A DNA stretch of 64,000 nucleotides from an uncultured Thalassolituus sp. Lineage in GTDB: Bacteria > Pseudomonadota > Gammaproteobacteria > Pseudomonadales > Oceanobacteraceae. Location of the stretch: positions 1 through 64,000 of the forward strand of contig NZ_CATMFB010000017.1 of the NCBI RefSeq assembly GCF_950066645.1. The letters are read 5' to 3'. The notes below the pieces were generated by a model. The model searched no databases. It saw only the letters and a list, made by a program, of their open reading frames with translations, and had not been told where the DNA came from. Below are positions 21,228 through 32,710 of the stretch, piece by piece; positions within the stretch are counted from its first letter, which is position 1, and each line of letters begins with the position of its first letter. The translations under genes were made by a program, and so were the position numbers.

Positions 21228-22307
21228 TTAATGCCGGGTCTGTTGTTGCAGCGCCCAGTCGATGTGCTCATCGACCAGAGCAGAAATCTGGCCGCGACGT
21301 TGAGTCAGTATTGCCTGAATATCGAGACTTGAAGGTGCATTTCCCAGCGCGACAGCAATATTGCGCATCCAGTTTTCATAGCCCGTGCGGCGGATGGGCA
21401 TCCCTTCGGTTTTTTTCAGGAAGGTGGGTTCATCCCAGGCAAACAGCTCCAGCAGCGTTGCTTTATCCAGCTGGTGGCGGGGGCTGAAGTCTGACTCTCC
21501 GGTTGTACCGCTGAAGCGATTCCAGGGACATCCGATCTGACAGTCGTCACAGCCAAAAATCCGGTTGCCGATGCCTGACCTGAGATCTTCCGGAATCGGG
21601 CCGTTCAGTTCTATTGTCAGGTAGGAAATGCAGCGTCGCGCATCAAGCACATACGGGCCAGCAAAGGCCTGTGTCGGACAGATATCGAGGCACGATGTGC
21701 AGCGTCCGCAATGGTTCGTTTCCTGGGATTCGCTGGGCGGTAACGGCAGGTCAGTAAGGATTTCACCGAGAAAAAAATACGAACCGGCACGGCGGTTAAT
21801 CAGCATCGTATTTTTGCCAATCCAGCCCAGGCCAGCCTGCTGTGCCAGTGCGCGTTCAAGCAGGGGCGCGCTGTCGACAAATGCGCGGAAACCGAAAGGG
21901 CCGATTTCTGCCTGAATTCGCTTGCCCAGATCGGTCAGGCGCTTACGGATCAGCTTGTGATAGTCACGGCCGAGTGCGTAGCGCGATATATAGGCATTGT
22001 CGGGGTCGCTGAGGTGCTTGAGCAGCTCAATACCCGGCGCGAGGTAATCCATGCGGACACTGATCACACTCAGGGTGCCGGGGTGCAGCTCGTCGGGTAG
22101 GGCACGCATCGGACCGCGCTCAGTAACGTGATCGGCCATGTAGGTCATTTCGCCGTGATAACCGGCTTCCAGCCAGCGCTCCAGGGCGGCTTTATGATTG
22201 CCTGTGTCGGTGCTGCTGATACCCGCCTGCTGAAAGCCGGCCTCCTCGCTGAGCTGCAGGATGCGCTGTCGCAGTTGACTGAGCTGTTCTGGAGAAAGGT
22301 CTGGCAT
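21228..22307 (-). CDS. queG: Epoxyqueuosine reductase
   Basis: Two 4Fe-4S clusters (CGRCTSCLDICPTQAF, CDDCQIGCPWN). Confidence 0.94.
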   Translation of the reverse strand: MPDLSPEQLSQLRQRILQLSEEAGFQQAGISSTDTGNHKAALERWLEAGYHGEMTYMADHVTERGPMRALPDELHPGTLSVISVRMDYLAPGIELLKHLSDPDNAYISRYALGRDYHKLIRKRLTDLGKRIQAEIGPFGFRAFVDSAPLLERALAQQAGLGWIGKNTMLINRRAGSYFFLGEILTDLPLPPSESQETNHCGRCTSCLDICPTQAFAGPYVLDARRCISYLTIELNGPIPEDLRSGIGNRIFGCDDCQIGCPWNRFSGTTGESDFSPRHQLDKATLLELFAWDEPTFLKKTEGMPIRRTGYENWMRNIAVALGNAPSSLDIQAILTQRRGQISALVDEHIDWALQQQTRH

Positions 22308-22372
22308 GAGGCTAACGGACGCGGCTTCCTATATAATCCCGGCAATCTATCACAAACACAGGTTTCACCGCG

Positions 22373-23893
22373 ATGAAACGCCCATTTTCTGCCCGAGATC
22401 ACCTGCCCGGCCGGATCGACAGTGTCGCTGGGGTGCGTGAACTTGATCGCCTGATTATTCAACGCATGGGCGACGATGGCTCTGAGTTAATGAATCATGC
22501 AGGCGAGGCAGCTTTTGCGCTGCTGCTGTCGCGTTGGCCAGACGTCAGTCACATCGCCCTGATTGCCGGTGCAGGTAACAACGGCGGTGATGCGTTTGTT
22601 GTGGCCGGTTTGGCCCGCCTCCATGGTATTGATGTGTCGCTCTACACTCTGGGTGATCTGAGTCGCCAGAGCAGTTCTGCCAGAGCGGCCCGCGAGGGGG
22701 CTCTTGAAGCCGGTGTGACAGAGACTGAGTTTGCCGGAGAAATCACGGGATCGGCAGAACTCATCGTCGATGGCCTGCTGGGTACGGGACTGAATGCTCT
22801 GGTGCAGGGGGATTTTGCCGAAGCGATTACGGCGATGAATGAGCATCCTGCGCCGGTGCTGGCCCTTGATGTGCCCTCAGGACTGAATGCCGCAACGGGC
22901 CAGCAGATGGGGCTGGCAGTGCAGGCTGATCTGACGGTGACTTTTATCGGGGTGAAACCGGGGTTGCTGACCTGTGATGGCCCGGATGTCTGTGGTGATC
23001 TGTCATTTGCACCGCTGGACCTTGGTGCCGCTGAAAAAGTGCGCGTCGAGCCATTGGCCGAGCGTATCAGCTGGCACCTGCTTGACCAGCAGGATCGCCG
23101 TCTGCCACAACGGCGGGGTAATTCCAATAAAGGCCAGCATGGTCACGCTCTGCTGATCGGAGGGGAGCTGGGCTATGGCGGAGCCATCCGTATGGCCGCT
23201 GAAGCCTGTGCGCGCTCGGGGGCGGGGCTGATTTCCTGTGCGACCCGGCCTGAGCATATGCCCGTGATTCTGGCGGCCCGTCCCGAATGTATGGTGGCTG
23301 GCGTTACCTCCGGCCTCGAGTTGCAACCACTTCTGGAACGCGCCACCGTGATTGGTTGTGGTCCGGGACTTGGGCGCAGTAGCTGGTCGGAACTCCTGCT
23401 GCAGCAGGTACTCTTATCGGATCTTCCTGTGGTCTTAGATGCCGATGCCCTGAATATTATTGCCTCTCCGGGCTGGCAGACTGCGTTTGAAGAGCGCGAC
23501 GCGGTGATGACGCCGCATCCGGGAGAAGCGGCGCGACTGCTTAACTGCACCGTGGCGGATATTCAGGCCGACAGGACCGGCAGTGCGCAGGCTCTGGCGA
23601 AACGCTATCATGCCGTGGTCCTGCTGAAAGGGCAGGGAACTGTCCTTGCTCACCCGGATGGGCGTCTTGCTGTCTGTACCGATGGTAATCCCGGGATGGC
23701 CACGGGCGGCATGGGCGACGTGCTGACTGGTGTGATAACGGCATTACTGGCGCAGGGGCAATCTCCGTGGGAAGCAGCATTGTATGGCTGTGCTCTGCAC
23801 AGTGCGGCTGCAGACCTGGCGGTGTCTGAGAGTGGCGTCCGCGGTCTGCTGGCCACGGATCTGATGCCTTATCTGAGAGAACTGGTGAACTGA
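22373..23893 (+). CDS. nnr: Bifunctional NAD(P)H-hydrate epimerase / dehydratase
   Basis: AGAGNNGGDAFVVAG and C-terminal GNPGMATGGMGDVLTG. Confidence 0.93.
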   Translation: MKRPFSARDHLPGRIDSVAGVRELDRLIIQRMGDDGSELMNHAGEAAFALLLSRWPDVSHIALIAGAGNNGGDAFVVAGLARLHGIDVSLYTLGDLSRQSSSARAAREGALEAGVTETEFAGEITGSAELIVDGLLGTGLNALVQGDFAEAITAMNEHPAPVLALDVPSGLNAATGQQMGLAVQADLTVTFIGVKPGLLTCDGPDVCGDLSFAPLDLGAAEKVRVEPLAERISWHLLDQQDRRLPQRRGNSNKGQHGHALLIGGELGYGGAIRMAAEACARSGAGLISCATRPEHMPVILAARPECMVAGVTSGLELQPLLERATVIGCGPGLGRSSWSELLLQQVLLSDLPVVLDADALNIIASPGWQTAFEERDAVMTPHPGEAARLLNCTVADIQADRTGSAQALAKRYHAVVLLKGQGTVLAHPDGRLAVCTDGNPGMATGGMGDVLTGVITALLAQGQSPWEAALYGCALHSAAADLAVSESGVRGLLATDLMPYLRELVN

Positions 23894-24357
23894 TGACGAC
23901 GAGTATCCGCCTGACAGGTGAAACCGCGATGCTGGCATTCGCAGCCCGGATGGCTCCACTGTTGCGTGAAGGTGGGCTGATCTTTCTGGAAGGTACGCTG
24001 GGGGCAGGTAAGACGACGCTCAGCCGTGGCCTGATCCAGGCCTTTGGTCATGAGGGGGCGGTGAAGTCGCCAACCTACACTCTGGTTGAAGAATATTCGG
24101 TGGCCGGCCTGCGTGTCTGTCACTTTGACCTCTATCGTCTGGGGGACCCTGAAGAACTTGAATATATGGGTATCCGGGAGTACCTCGACGAAGGTACGCT
24201 GTGTCTGGTCGAATGGCCGGACAAAGGCGCAGGGGTGTTACCTGACCCTGATCTGGTGATTGCTATTGACGATGCCGGTGACTCGCGGATACTGAACTGG
24301 CAGGCACACACGCCCCGAGGGCAACGCTGGAGTGAAGGACTGGCAGGACTCGTATAA
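23893..24357 (+). CDS. tsaE: tRNA threonylcarbamoyladenosine biosynthesis ATPase TsaE
   Basis: LEGTLGAGKTTLSRGLIQAFG; HFDLYRL. Confidence 0.94.
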   Translation: MTTSIRLTGETAMLAFAARMAPLLREGGLIFLEGTLGAGKTTLSRGLIQAFGHEGAVKSPTYTLVEEYSVAGLRVCHFDLYRLGDPEELEYMGIREYLDEGTLCLVEWPDKGAGVLPDPDLVIAIDDAGDSRILNWQAHTPRGQRWSEGLAGLV

Positions 24358-24359
24358 GA

Positions 24360-25688
24360 ATGAAGTGGAAGATACGTCAACTGGCCGGACTGCTGATGCT
24401 GCTGATGGCGGCGGCCAGCACGAATGCCGATGTGAATGACATCCGGATCTGGCAATCGCCAGAGAGCGTTCGTCTGGTGCTGGACCTCAGCCGGGCGCAC
24501 GAGCACAAAATATTTCAGTTGAAAAATCCTGACCGCATCGTGGTCGATCTTGCAGACGCCGATCTGAAGATGGATATGAGCAAGGTGGAAAACAATTCCA
24601 CCGAGATTATTCGTCTGCGCCACGGCCGTCGTAATAAAAATGATCTGCGTCTGGTGATCGAGACACGTTCGACGATGGCCTACAGCAGCTTTCCCGTGGC
24701 TCCCAACGAAGAAATACGCCATGACCGTCTGGTGATTGACCTGGACCGGCCGGTGACCGGTGCGACCGCACGGCCAGCCGTGGTCAAAAAAGCGGACAGT
24801 TATGAAGCCTCAAGCCGCGACATCATTATTGCTATAGACGCCGGACACGGGGGCGAAGACCCGGGAGCAATCGGCCCGGGCAAAGTAAAAGAAAAGCACG
24901 TTGTCCTGGCCATTGCCCGGGAATTGCAACGACTGCTCAATAATGAAAGCGGGTTTGCTCCTTATATGGTGCGCACCGGTGATTATTATGTCGGTCTGCG
25001 TGATCGTTCCGAAAAGGCACGAAAAGCCAACGCAGATTTCTTTGTCTCCATTCATGCAGATGCCTTTAAGCACCCGAGTGCCAAGGGCAGCTCAGTGTTT
25101 GTCCTGTCGGATCGTGGCGCAACCAGTGAAACAGCGCGTTATCTGGCCGATAAAGAAAATGCCTCCGATCTGATCGGGGGGGTGACGCTGGGGGATCGGG
25201 ATGACCATCTGGCCCTGACCCTGCTTGACCTGTCGATGACTCATAAGCGGACGGCCAGCGTTCAGATTGGTGAAGAAATCCTGGGTGAAATGGGAAAAAT
25301 CAGCAAGCTGCACAAGCGTGATGTTGAAGAAGCCGCGTTTGTGGTTCTGAAATCGCCCGACATGCCAGCGCTGCTGGTCGAAACCGGATTTATTTCGAAC
25401 CCTTCAGAAGCCCGTCAGCTTCAGACAGAGAGTTATCAGAAAAAAATGGCGCGGGCGATTTTTAACGGCATCCGTGATTATTTTTATCGACACCCGCCAG
25501 CGGGTACTATGGTGGCTGCGCGACAGAAAGCCGCCAATACGTTTGTTGAATACGTTGTCCGTAAAGGCGATACCCTTTCTGAACTGGCGGTTCAGAATGG
25601 GATGGACGTTAAAGCACTGCGGGATCTGAATGGTCTGAACAGTGACTCATTGAGAGTCGGTCAGCGCCTACGGATTCCAAATTCATAA
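24360..25688 (+). CDS. amiB: N-acetylmuramoyl-L-alanine amidase with AMIN and LysM domains
   Basis: [16 protein letters not shown] amidase_3 motif, C-terminal LysM. Confidence 0.9.
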   Translation: MKWKIRQLAGLLMLLMAAASTNADVNDIRIWQSPESVRLVLDLSRAHEHKIFQLKNPDRIVVDLADADLKMDMSKVENNSTEIIRLRHGRRNKNDLRLVIETRSTMAYSSFPVAPNEEIRHDRLVIDLDRPVTGATARPAVVKKADSYEASSRDIIIAIDAGHGGEDPGAIGPGKVKEKHVVLAIARELQRLLNNESGFAPYMVRTGDYYVGLRDRSEKARKANADFFVSIHADAFKHPSAKGSSVFVLSDRGATSETARYLADKENASDLIGGVTLGDRDDHLALTLLDLSMTHKRTASVQIGEEILGEMGKISKLHKRDVEEAAFVVLKSPDMPALLVETGFISNPSEARQLQTESYQKKMARAIFNGIRDYFYRHPPAGTMVAARQKAANTFVEYVVRKGDTLSELAVQNGMDVKALRDLNGLNSDSLRVGQRLRIPNS

Positions 25689-25701
25689 TGCCGGAAACAG
25701 C

Positions 25702-27555
25702 ATGAGCCGAATTCATTTATTATCTCCCCGGCTGGCGAACCAGATTGCCGCCGGAGAGGTGGTCGAACGTCCGGCCAATATCATTAAAGAACTGGTCGAA
25801 AACTCCATGGATGCCGGCGCTACTCAGGTTGATGTCGAAGCTGAGCAGGGTGGAGTTAAGTTACTGCGTGTCCGCGATAATGGACACGGAATCGATAAAG
25901 ACGATCTTTCGCTGGCGCTCAGTCGTCATGCCACCAGTAAAATCACCACGCTCGATGATCTTGAAGCCGTTGGCACTATGGGCTTTCGTGGTGAGGCCCT
26001 AGCGAGTATTTCATCGGTGTCGCGGCTGACACTGACGTCGCGGGCAGAAGGCGGAGACGAAGCATGGCAGGTCTCAGCTGAAGGTCGGGATATGCAGGCT
26101 GAAATTCGTCCGGCTGCGCACCCGACGGGCACTACGGTCGAAGCCCGCGATCTGTTTTTTAATACGCCCGCGCGGCGGAAGTTTCTGCGCACAGAAAAAA
26201 CCGAATTTTCGCATCTCGAAGAAACACTGAAAAAACTCGCCCTGAGTCGTTACGACGTCGCTTTTTCTCTGCGACACAATAACCGTACCATTCATGCACT
26301 GCGCCCGGCGCCCCGTACGATTGATCGCGAAAAGCGCATCGCCACGCTGCTGAGCCCTCAGTTTATTGATAATTCGGTGCACATCGATGTTGAAGCTGCT
26401 GGCCTGCATATCGAAGGCTGGGTCGGTTTGCCGACCTTCTCCCGTTCGCAGGCGGACATGCAGTACTTTTTTGTTAATGGGCGTGCCGTACGGGACAAAC
26501 TGGTTGTTCATGCGATTAAGCAGGCGTACCGGGATGTGCTCTATCACGGTCGCCACCCAGCCTTTGTACTCTACTTATGGTTAGACCCCCGGTTGGTAGA
26601 CGTTAACGTGCACCCGACTAAACACGAGGTCCGTTTCCGTGATGGACGCCTGGTGCACGATTTTATTTTCCGGTCACTGCACCGCGCCCTTGGGGACGTG
26701 CGTCCTGACCAGTCGACCGCCGCGTTAACTCCCGCCCCCTCACAGGTTGTCAGTGGTACCGAAGCCGGCGAGTTTCAGGGTCAGTCACGCCTCGACTGGC
26801 AACCTTCGGCGGTGGCATCACCTGCGTCGTTCCAGCCGGGAGGCTACGCCAGTGGTGTTGCTGAAAGCCGCCCGACCGGCGCGGAGGTAGCCAGTCAGCT
26901 GCGTTCTTTTGAACAGATGACGCAGCCACTGCGCGAGCCGGTCCCTCTTCCGGAAAGTAATGAACAGGACATGCCCCCGCTGGGCTTCGCTGTGGCGCAG
27001 CTGCACGGTATTTATATCCTTGCCCAGAACGCTCAGGGGCTGGTGGTGGTAGATATGCACGCGGCTCATGAACGCATCACTTACGAGCGTCTGAAAGTTG
27101 CCGTAGATGATCAGGGAGTACAGAGTCAGCCGTTGCTGGTGCCAGTGACGCTGAGTGTCAGCGAGCGTGAGGCTGACGCAGCCGAGCAGTACGCCGAAGA
27201 CTTCCGGCAGCTGGGCGTTGAGCTGGCCCGCGTCGGGCCGGAGAATATTATGATCCGCCAGATTCCCGTTCTGCTACAGCAGGCGGAGGTGCCTCAGCTG
27301 ATCACCGATATGCTCGGTGACCTGATGGAGCATGGGGCGTCAGACCGTATCCTGGCTCATCGCAATGAACTGCTGTCGACCATGGCCTGCCATGGCTCCG
27401 TGCGGGCGAACCGTCGACTGACGATCCCTGAGATGAACGCACTGTTGCGTGATATGGAGGCGACAGAGCGCTCGGGTCAGTGCAATCATGGCCGCCCGAC
27501 CTGGACACAGATGAGCATGTCCGAGCTTGATAAGCTGTTTCTGCGGGGACGTTGA
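25702..27555 (+). CDS. mutL: DNA mismatch repair protein MutL
   Basis: [34 protein letters not shown]. Confidence 0.97.
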   Translation: MSRIHLLSPRLANQIAAGEVVERPANIIKELVENSMDAGATQVDVEAEQGGVKLLRVRDNGHGIDKDDLSLALSRHATSKITTLDDLEAVGTMGFRGEALASISSVSRLTLTSRAEGGDEAWQVSAEGRDMQAEIRPAAHPTGTTVEARDLFFNTPARRKFLRTEKTEFSHLEETLKKLALSRYDVAFSLRHNNRTIHALRPAPRTIDREKRIATLLSPQFIDNSVHIDVEAAGLHIEGWVGLPTFSRSQADMQYFFVNGRAVRDKLVVHAIKQAYRDVLYHGRHPAFVLYLWLDPRLVDVNVHPTKHEVRFRDGRLVHDFIFRSLHRALGDVRPDQSTAALTPAPSQVVSGTEAGEFQGQSRLDWQPSAVASPASFQPGGYASGVAESRPTGAEVASQLRSFEQMTQPLREPVPLPESNEQDMPPLGFAVAQLHGIYILAQNAQGLVVVDMHAAHERITYERLKVAVDDQGVQSQPLLVPVTLSVSEREADAAEQYAEDFRQLGVELARVGPENIMIRQIPVLLQQAEVPQLITDMLGDLMEHGASDRILAHRNELLSTMACHGSVRANRRLTIPEMNALLRDMEATERSGQCNHGRPTWTQMSMSELDKLFLRGR

Positions 27556-28520
27556 TGTCAGAACCTGTGACTAATGAGCTGCCGCCGGCAATTTTTCTGA
27601 TGGGGCCGACCGCCTCCGGAAAAACCGCACTCGCACTGGAGCTGGTAAAACGTTATCCCTGCGAGATCATCAGCGTGGATTCGGCGCTCATATACAAAGG
27701 CATGGACATAGGCACGGCGAAGCCGGATACCGCCATGCTGGCCGAGGCACCGCATCGTCTGATTGATCTGATTGATCCGGCAGAGGCGTATTCTGCGGCA
27801 ACATTCCGCAATGATGCGCTGCGGGAAATGGCAGACATCACCGCGGCCGGAAAGGTACCGCTGCTGGTGGGTGGCACCATGATGTACTTTAAGTTTCTGC
27901 GCGATGGCTCAGCCGAGCTGCCGACCGCCGATGAGGCGATCCGGGCGCAGTTACTGGAAGATGGACTCAAATATGGCTGGCCGGAGATGCACCGGCGGCT
28001 TGCCGAGGTGGACCCCGAGTCGGCCAGACGACTGAAACCCATGGACTCCCAGCGCATTCAGCGTGCACTGGAGGTCTGGATGGTGTCAGGAAAAAACCTG
28101 AGCGATCACTGGGCGGAGCAGAATTCCGAACCTTTGCCCTATCACGTGGTCAATCTTGCTGTCTGTCCACCGGACAGAAAGCGACTTCATGACAGGATTG
28201 CCGAGCGCTATCGTATTATGATGTCGCAGGGGTTTGTTGAGGAAGTCCGGGGGCTCTGGCAACGGGGGGATCTGCATGAAAATATGCCGTCCGTCCGTTG
28301 TGTTGGTTATCGTCAGGTCTGGGACTACCTGGAAGGGCGGACCGACTATGATGAAATGGTGGAACGCGGCATTATTGCGACCCGCCAACTGGCGAAAAGA
28401 CAGATTACCTGGCTGCGCAGCTGGCCCGATCTTCACTGGTTAGATACCGATGATCCGGATATTCTGCGAAATGCCTTGAAAATACTTAACGCCAACGCCA
28501 TATTTAGCGCATCGACCTGA
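27555..28520 (+). CDS. miaA: tRNA dimethylallyltransferase
   Basis: [31 protein letters not shown]. Confidence 0.95.
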   Translation: MSEPVTNELPPAIFLMGPTASGKTALALELVKRYPCEIISVDSALIYKGMDIGTAKPDTAMLAEAPHRLIDLIDPAEAYSAATFRNDALREMADITAAGKVPLLVGGTMMYFKFLRDGSAELPTADEAIRAQLLEDGLKYGWPEMHRRLAEVDPESARRLKPMDSQRIQRALEVWMVSGKNLSDHWAEQNSEPLPYHVVNLAVCPPDRKRLHDRIAERYRIMMSQGFVEEVRGLWQRGDLHENMPSVRCVGYRQVWDYLEGRTDYDEMVERGIIATRQLAKRQITWLRSWPDLHWLDTDDPDILRNALKILNANAIFSAST

Positions 28521-28656
28521 TTCCTTAGCATATTACTCAGATTTACGGCCTGGGTGTGGCCGCTGAGTAGCAGATTCTGGTTGACCCCGGGGCTTTATAA
28601 ATTATATTCCGCTGTCCCCACATTGGACGGCACCTTCTCACATTAGGAGAATAACT

Positions 28657-28905
28657 ATGTCAAAAGGGCACTCTCTACAAGACCCTTACCTGAATCAGCT
28701 GCGCAAGGAACGTATTCCTGTGTCCATCTTCCTGGTTAACGGGATCAAGCTGCAGGGACAGATCGAATCATTTGACCAGTTTGTGATCCTGTTGAAAAAC
28801 ACGGTATCTCAGATGGTTTATAAGCACGCAATTTCTACCGTTGTACCGTCTCGCAACGTTCGTCTGGCGCCAGCCGATCAGGTCGAAGGTGCAGACGCCG
28901 AGTAA
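28657..28905 (+). CDS. hfq: RNA chaperone Hfq
   Basis: [48 protein letters not shown]. Confidence 0.98.
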   Translation: MSKGHSLQDPYLNQLRKERIPVSIFLVNGIKLQGQIESFDQFVILLKNTVSQMVYKHAISTVVPSRNVRLAPADQVEGADAE

Positions 28906-28925
28906 TATCAGCAGGAGCCACTGCC

Positions 28926-30236
28926 TTGTTCTTTGAACGTCCGGATAGTGGTGGCGAAACCGCAGTACTGGTTCACGTGGATTTCCCGGAAGGGGCAAAT
29001 CGCGAAGATCTGAATGAATTCCGTGAACTGGTCATTTCGGCCGGGGCCGACCCAGTCGGCCTTGTGACCACCAAACGTCCTACCCCTGACGTTAAAACCT
29101 TTGTTGGTAAGGGGAAAGTTGAAGAAATCGGAGACCTGGTGCGTATGAATGACGCCCAGATCGTTATCTTTAATCACGCCCTGTCCCCCAGTCAGCAGCG
29201 AAACCTCGAACGCGAACTCAAGTGTCGTGTGCTCGACCGTACCGGTCTGATTCTCGATATATTTGCGCAACGTGCCCGTACCCATGAAGGTAAACTTCAG
29301 GTTGAACTGGCGCAGCTGCAGTATCAGGCGACCCGGCTTGTACGGGGCTGGACCCACCTTGAGCGTCAGAAGGGTGGTATCGGTATGCGCGGCCCGGGGG
29401 AAACCCAGCTCGAGACCGACCGTCGACTGCTGCGGGAAAGGGTTAAAAGCATCAATGCCCGTCTGGAGAAAGTGCGTGCACAACGCGACCAGAACCGGCG
29501 GGCTCGTCAGCGCTCGGCGGTGCCGACCGTTGCCATCGTGGGTTACACCAACGCAGGCAAATCGACCCTGTTCAATGCGCTCACAGAGTCAGACGTCTAT
29601 GCCGCTGACCAGCTGTTTGCAACACTTGACCCGACACTGCGCCGCTTTGATATCGACGATGTGGGCGAAATTGTTCTGGCTGATACGGTAGGGTTTATCC
29701 GCCATCTGCCACACAAGTTAGTGGAAGCGTTCCGTGCGACTCTGCAGGAAGCCGCAGAAGCTGACCTGCTGATGCACGTTATCGACTGTGCAGCACCCGA
29801 ACGTGAGATGAATATCGAACAGGTGGAGCTGGTATTAGGCGAAATCGGCGCGGATGAATTGCCAGAGCTGCGGGTCTACAACAAAATAGATCTTCTGGAG
29901 CATGGCGAGGCCCGGATTGACCGCGATGACACCGGACAGCCTGTGGCTGTGTGGTTATCAGCACGTGAACGTAAAGGCTTTGATCTGCTGCAGCAGGCGA
30001 TGGGTGAACTGTTGGGCGAAGAGCTGTTCAGTGACGATATTGAACTGCGCCCGGAAGAAGCGCGGCTGCGTGCAATTCTTTACGAATTGGGCGGCATCCG
30101 CACTGAAGAGTTCGCCGATAATGGCAACATGTTGCTTGGCGTAAGAATGCAGTTGCAGGATTTCCGTCGGGCATTGTCCCGTGCGGGCATACGTGAAGAG
30201 CGATTTATCGCGCCGCCAGAAGAACCCTGGCACTGA
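28926..30236 (+). CDS. hflX: Ribosome-associated GTPase HflX
   Basis: GYTNAGKSTLFNALT, DTVGFIRHLP; hfq-hflX-hflK-hflC order. Confidence 0.96.
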   Translation: MFFERPDSGGETAVLVHVDFPEGANREDLNEFRELVISAGADPVGLVTTKRPTPDVKTFVGKGKVEEIGDLVRMNDAQIVIFNHALSPSQQRNLERELKCRVLDRTGLILDIFAQRARTHEGKLQVELAQLQYQATRLVRGWTHLERQKGGIGMRGPGETQLETDRRLLRERVKSINARLEKVRAQRDQNRRARQRSAVPTVAIVGYTNAGKSTLFNALTESDVYAADQLFATLDPTLRRFDIDDVGEIVLADTVGFIRHLPHKLVEAFRATLQEAAEADLLMHVIDCAAPEREMNIEQVELVLGEIGADELPELRVYNKIDLLEHGEARIDRDDTGQPVAVWLSARERKGFDLLQQAMGELLGEELFSDDIELRPEEARLRAILYELGGIRTEEFADNGNMLLGVRMQLQDFRRALSRAGIREERFIAPPEEPWH

Positions 30237-30322
30237 AGAAGCCCCGGAAAGTGGCCGGGGCGCAGAAATCCGTTATCATTACTATTCTGACTAAACCCGG
30301 CACACACTGACTGGAGTGAACT

Positions 30323-31486
30323 ATGGCCTGGAACGAGCCTGGTGGCAAAGGCAATCCCAAAGATCCCTGGGGCAACAGGGGCAACAATAATGGTGGGAAT
30401 CAGCCGCCGGATCTGGATGAAGTCATCCGTAAACTGACCGACAAATTTAACCGTCTGTTGGGTGGAAAGCCCGGCAATGGCAATAACGGTGGTGACGAGG
30501 GAAGCATCGTTGGCTTCCTGATTGTTGCTGCAGTGATTGCTGTCGTCCTCTTTGTGATGAACGCTTTCTATACCCTGGATACCCAGGAACGCGGTGTTGT
30601 ATTACAGACCGGTAAGTTCGACCGTATTGAAGGCGAAGGTCTGCACATGAAAATTCCGGTGATTGAAGAAGTCATCATCGTGAATACTACCCGTGTCCGT
30701 GAAGCAGAAATCCGCGAAAGCATGCTGACCGAAGACGAGAATATCGTCGACGTAAAACTGAACGTTCAGTACCGGGTAACTGACCCTGCGGCGTTTGCGC
30801 TGCGTGTCGAAAACCCTGAACTGACACTGATGGATGCCGCTGAAAGTGCGCTTCGTCATGAAGTCGGTTCGACCGCAATGGACCCGATTCTGACGACTGG
30901 CCGTGCTGTTCTGGCGGATGCCGTGAAGATCCGTTTGCAGGATTACCTCGACCGTTACGAAACCGGTATCACTCTGACAAACGTCAACATTAAAGACGCA
31001 ACACCGCCAGCGGCAGTGAAAGAAGCGTTCGATGACGTTCAGCGTGCCAAACAGGATAAAGAGCGCACTATTAACGATGCTGAAGCCTACGCCAACTCGG
31101 TCGTGCCGGAAGCTCGTGGTCGTGCACAACGTCAGCTTGAAGAAGCCCGCGCTTACAAAGAGCGTGTGATCGCCCGCGCACAGGGTGAAGCAGACCGCTT
31201 CTCAGCACTCCTGTCTGAATACAAAAAGGCACCACTGGTCACCCGTGAACGTCTTTATATTGACGCCGTTACCCAGGTATACACCACGAGCAGTAAAGTT
31301 CTGGTGGATGTTGAAGGGGGTAACAACATGATGTACCTGCCACTGGATAAACTGATGCAGCCTGTGCAGGCCGCTGCCCGTGAATCAGGTATGACTAACT
31401 CTGATATTTCCCGTCTGACAGATCAGGTTGTTAATGAGCTGCGTGCCCGTCAGAACAGCACAAGCGTCCGCAGGGAGGGTCGTTAA
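30323..31486 (+). CDS. hflK: FtsH modulator HflK
   Basis: Gly/Asn-rich N-terminus, TM helix, SPFH domain. Confidence 0.96.
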   Translation: MAWNEPGGKGNPKDPWGNRGNNNGGNQPPDLDEVIRKLTDKFNRLLGGKPGNGNNGGDEGSIVGFLIVAAVIAVVLFVMNAFYTLDTQERGVVLQTGKFDRIEGEGLHMKIPVIEEVIIVNTTRVREAEIRESMLTEDENIVDVKLNVQYRVTDPAAFALRVENPELTLMDAAESALRHEVGSTAMDPILTTGRAVLADAVKIRLQDYLDRYETGITLTNVNIKDATPPAAVKEAFDDVQRAKQDKERTINDAEAYANSVVPEARGRAQRQLEEARAYKERVIARAQGEADRFSALLSEYKKAPLVTRERLYIDAVTQVYTTSSKVLVDVEGGNNMMYLPLDKLMQPVQAAARESGMTNSDISRLTDQVVNELRARQNSTSVRREGR

Positions 31487-32355
31487 TGTCTACGAAAGCT
31501 TTTTCATCGTTGATTGTCATCGCCCTGGTGGTGCTGATTGGTAGTCAGAGTTTCTACATCGTTAAAGAAACTGAACGTGCGATCAAACTCCAGTTTGGTG
31601 AACTGATCGATGCCGACGTTGAACCCGGTATCGACTTTAAAGTCCCGTTTGTGGATGTGATCAAACGCTTTGATGCCCGCGTTCTGACGCTGGATACTCA
31701 GCCTTCGCGATTCCTGACATCGGGTAAAAAATACGTGATTGTTGATTCGTATGCGAAGTGGCGCATTAAAGATGTGCGTGCTTACTACGAAGCGTCATCC
31801 GGTGACCGTACCCGCGCAACCGCACTTCTGGAAAACCTTGTGAACAAAGGACTGCGTGACGAGATTGCCGCGCGTACTCTGCACGAAGTGGTTTCTGGTG
31901 AGCGTGACCAGCTGATGACTCAGCTGACGGCGTCACTTAACCTCGAAACTCAGAAAGAGCTGGGTATCGAAGTTCTGGACGTGCGCGTAAAAGCGATCGA
32001 CCTGCCAGACGAACTCAGTCAGTCGGTGTACAACCGTATGTCTGCAGAGCGTAGCCGGGAAGCCCGTGAACACCGCTCACAGGGTAAAGAGCTGGCTGAA
32101 GGTATCGAAGCAGATGCTGAGCGTCAGCGCACGGTGATCGAGGCAGAAGCTTACCGCGAAGCTGAGCAGATCAAGGGTGAAGGGGATGCAGAGTCGTCAC
32201 GCATTTACGCAAAAGCGTACAGTGCTGACCCTGAGTTCTACTCATTTACCCGTAGCCTCAAGGCCTACACCGAAACCTTCCAGGGCAATGATGTCCTGCT
32301 GCTTGATCCTAAAAGCGACTTCTTCCGTTATCTGAACGACGCTAAGGGCAAGTAA
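31486..32355 (+). CDS. hflC: FtsH modulator HflC
   Basis: SPFH domain, adjacent to hflK. Confidence 0.96.
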   Translation: MSTKAFSSLIVIALVVLIGSQSFYIVKETERAIKLQFGELIDADVEPGIDFKVPFVDVIKRFDARVLTLDTQPSRFLTSGKKYVIVDSYAKWRIKDVRAYYEASSGDRTRATALLENLVNKGLRDEIAARTLHEVVSGERDQLMTQLTASLNLETQKELGIEVLDVRVKAIDLPDELSQSVYNRMSAERSREAREHRSQGKELAEGIEADAERQRTVIEAEAYREAEQIKGEGDAESSRIYAKAYSADPEFYSFTRSLKAYTETFQGNDVLLLDPKSDFFRYLNDAKGK

Positions 32356-32382
32356 TTACCTGACTGGCCGGTCAGGCAGGGG

Positions 32383-32405
32383 AGAACGCAGGCAATGAGC
32401 CTGCG
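32383..32405 (+). terminator. Hairpin downstream of hflC (possible weak terminator)
   Basis: AACGCAGGCAATGAGCCTGCGTT inverted repeat with no strong U-tract. Confidence 0.45.
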
Positions 32406-32447
32406 TTAAACCATGTTCATCGCCGGCCAGCTTTGGTAGAATCCCGC

Positions 32448-32473
32448 AACCGGGCCGGTCGCCCGGTTTTTTT
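32448..32473 (+). terminator. Intrinsic terminator upstream of the DUF2065 gene
   Basis: AACCGGGCCGGTCGCCCGGTTTTTTT. Confidence 0.65.
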
Positions 32474-32499
32474 GTGCAGTTTTTCGACAGGAACATACC

Positions 32500-32700
32500 T
32501 TGTCTCAGGACCTCTGGACCGAGCTGGCGCTGGCTGTTGCTCTGGTTTTTATCATTGAGGGGATACTTCCTTTCCTGAACCCCGGACGCTGGCGGCGACT
32601 GGTGGGACAACTGGCACGCACAGACGACCGGACTATGAGACTCACCGGCTTGGCCAGCATGTTGTTCGGCCTCGCCCTGTTATATCTGATCAAACACTGA
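32500..32700 (+). CDS. DUF2065 small membrane protein
   Basis: 66 aa, two TM segments, typical position between hflC and hisZ. Confidence 0.85.
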   Translation: MSQDLWTELALAVALVFIIEGILPFLNPGRWRRLVGQLARTDDRTMRLTGLASMLFGLALLYLIKH

Positions 32701-32710
32701 AGGCTGGAAT

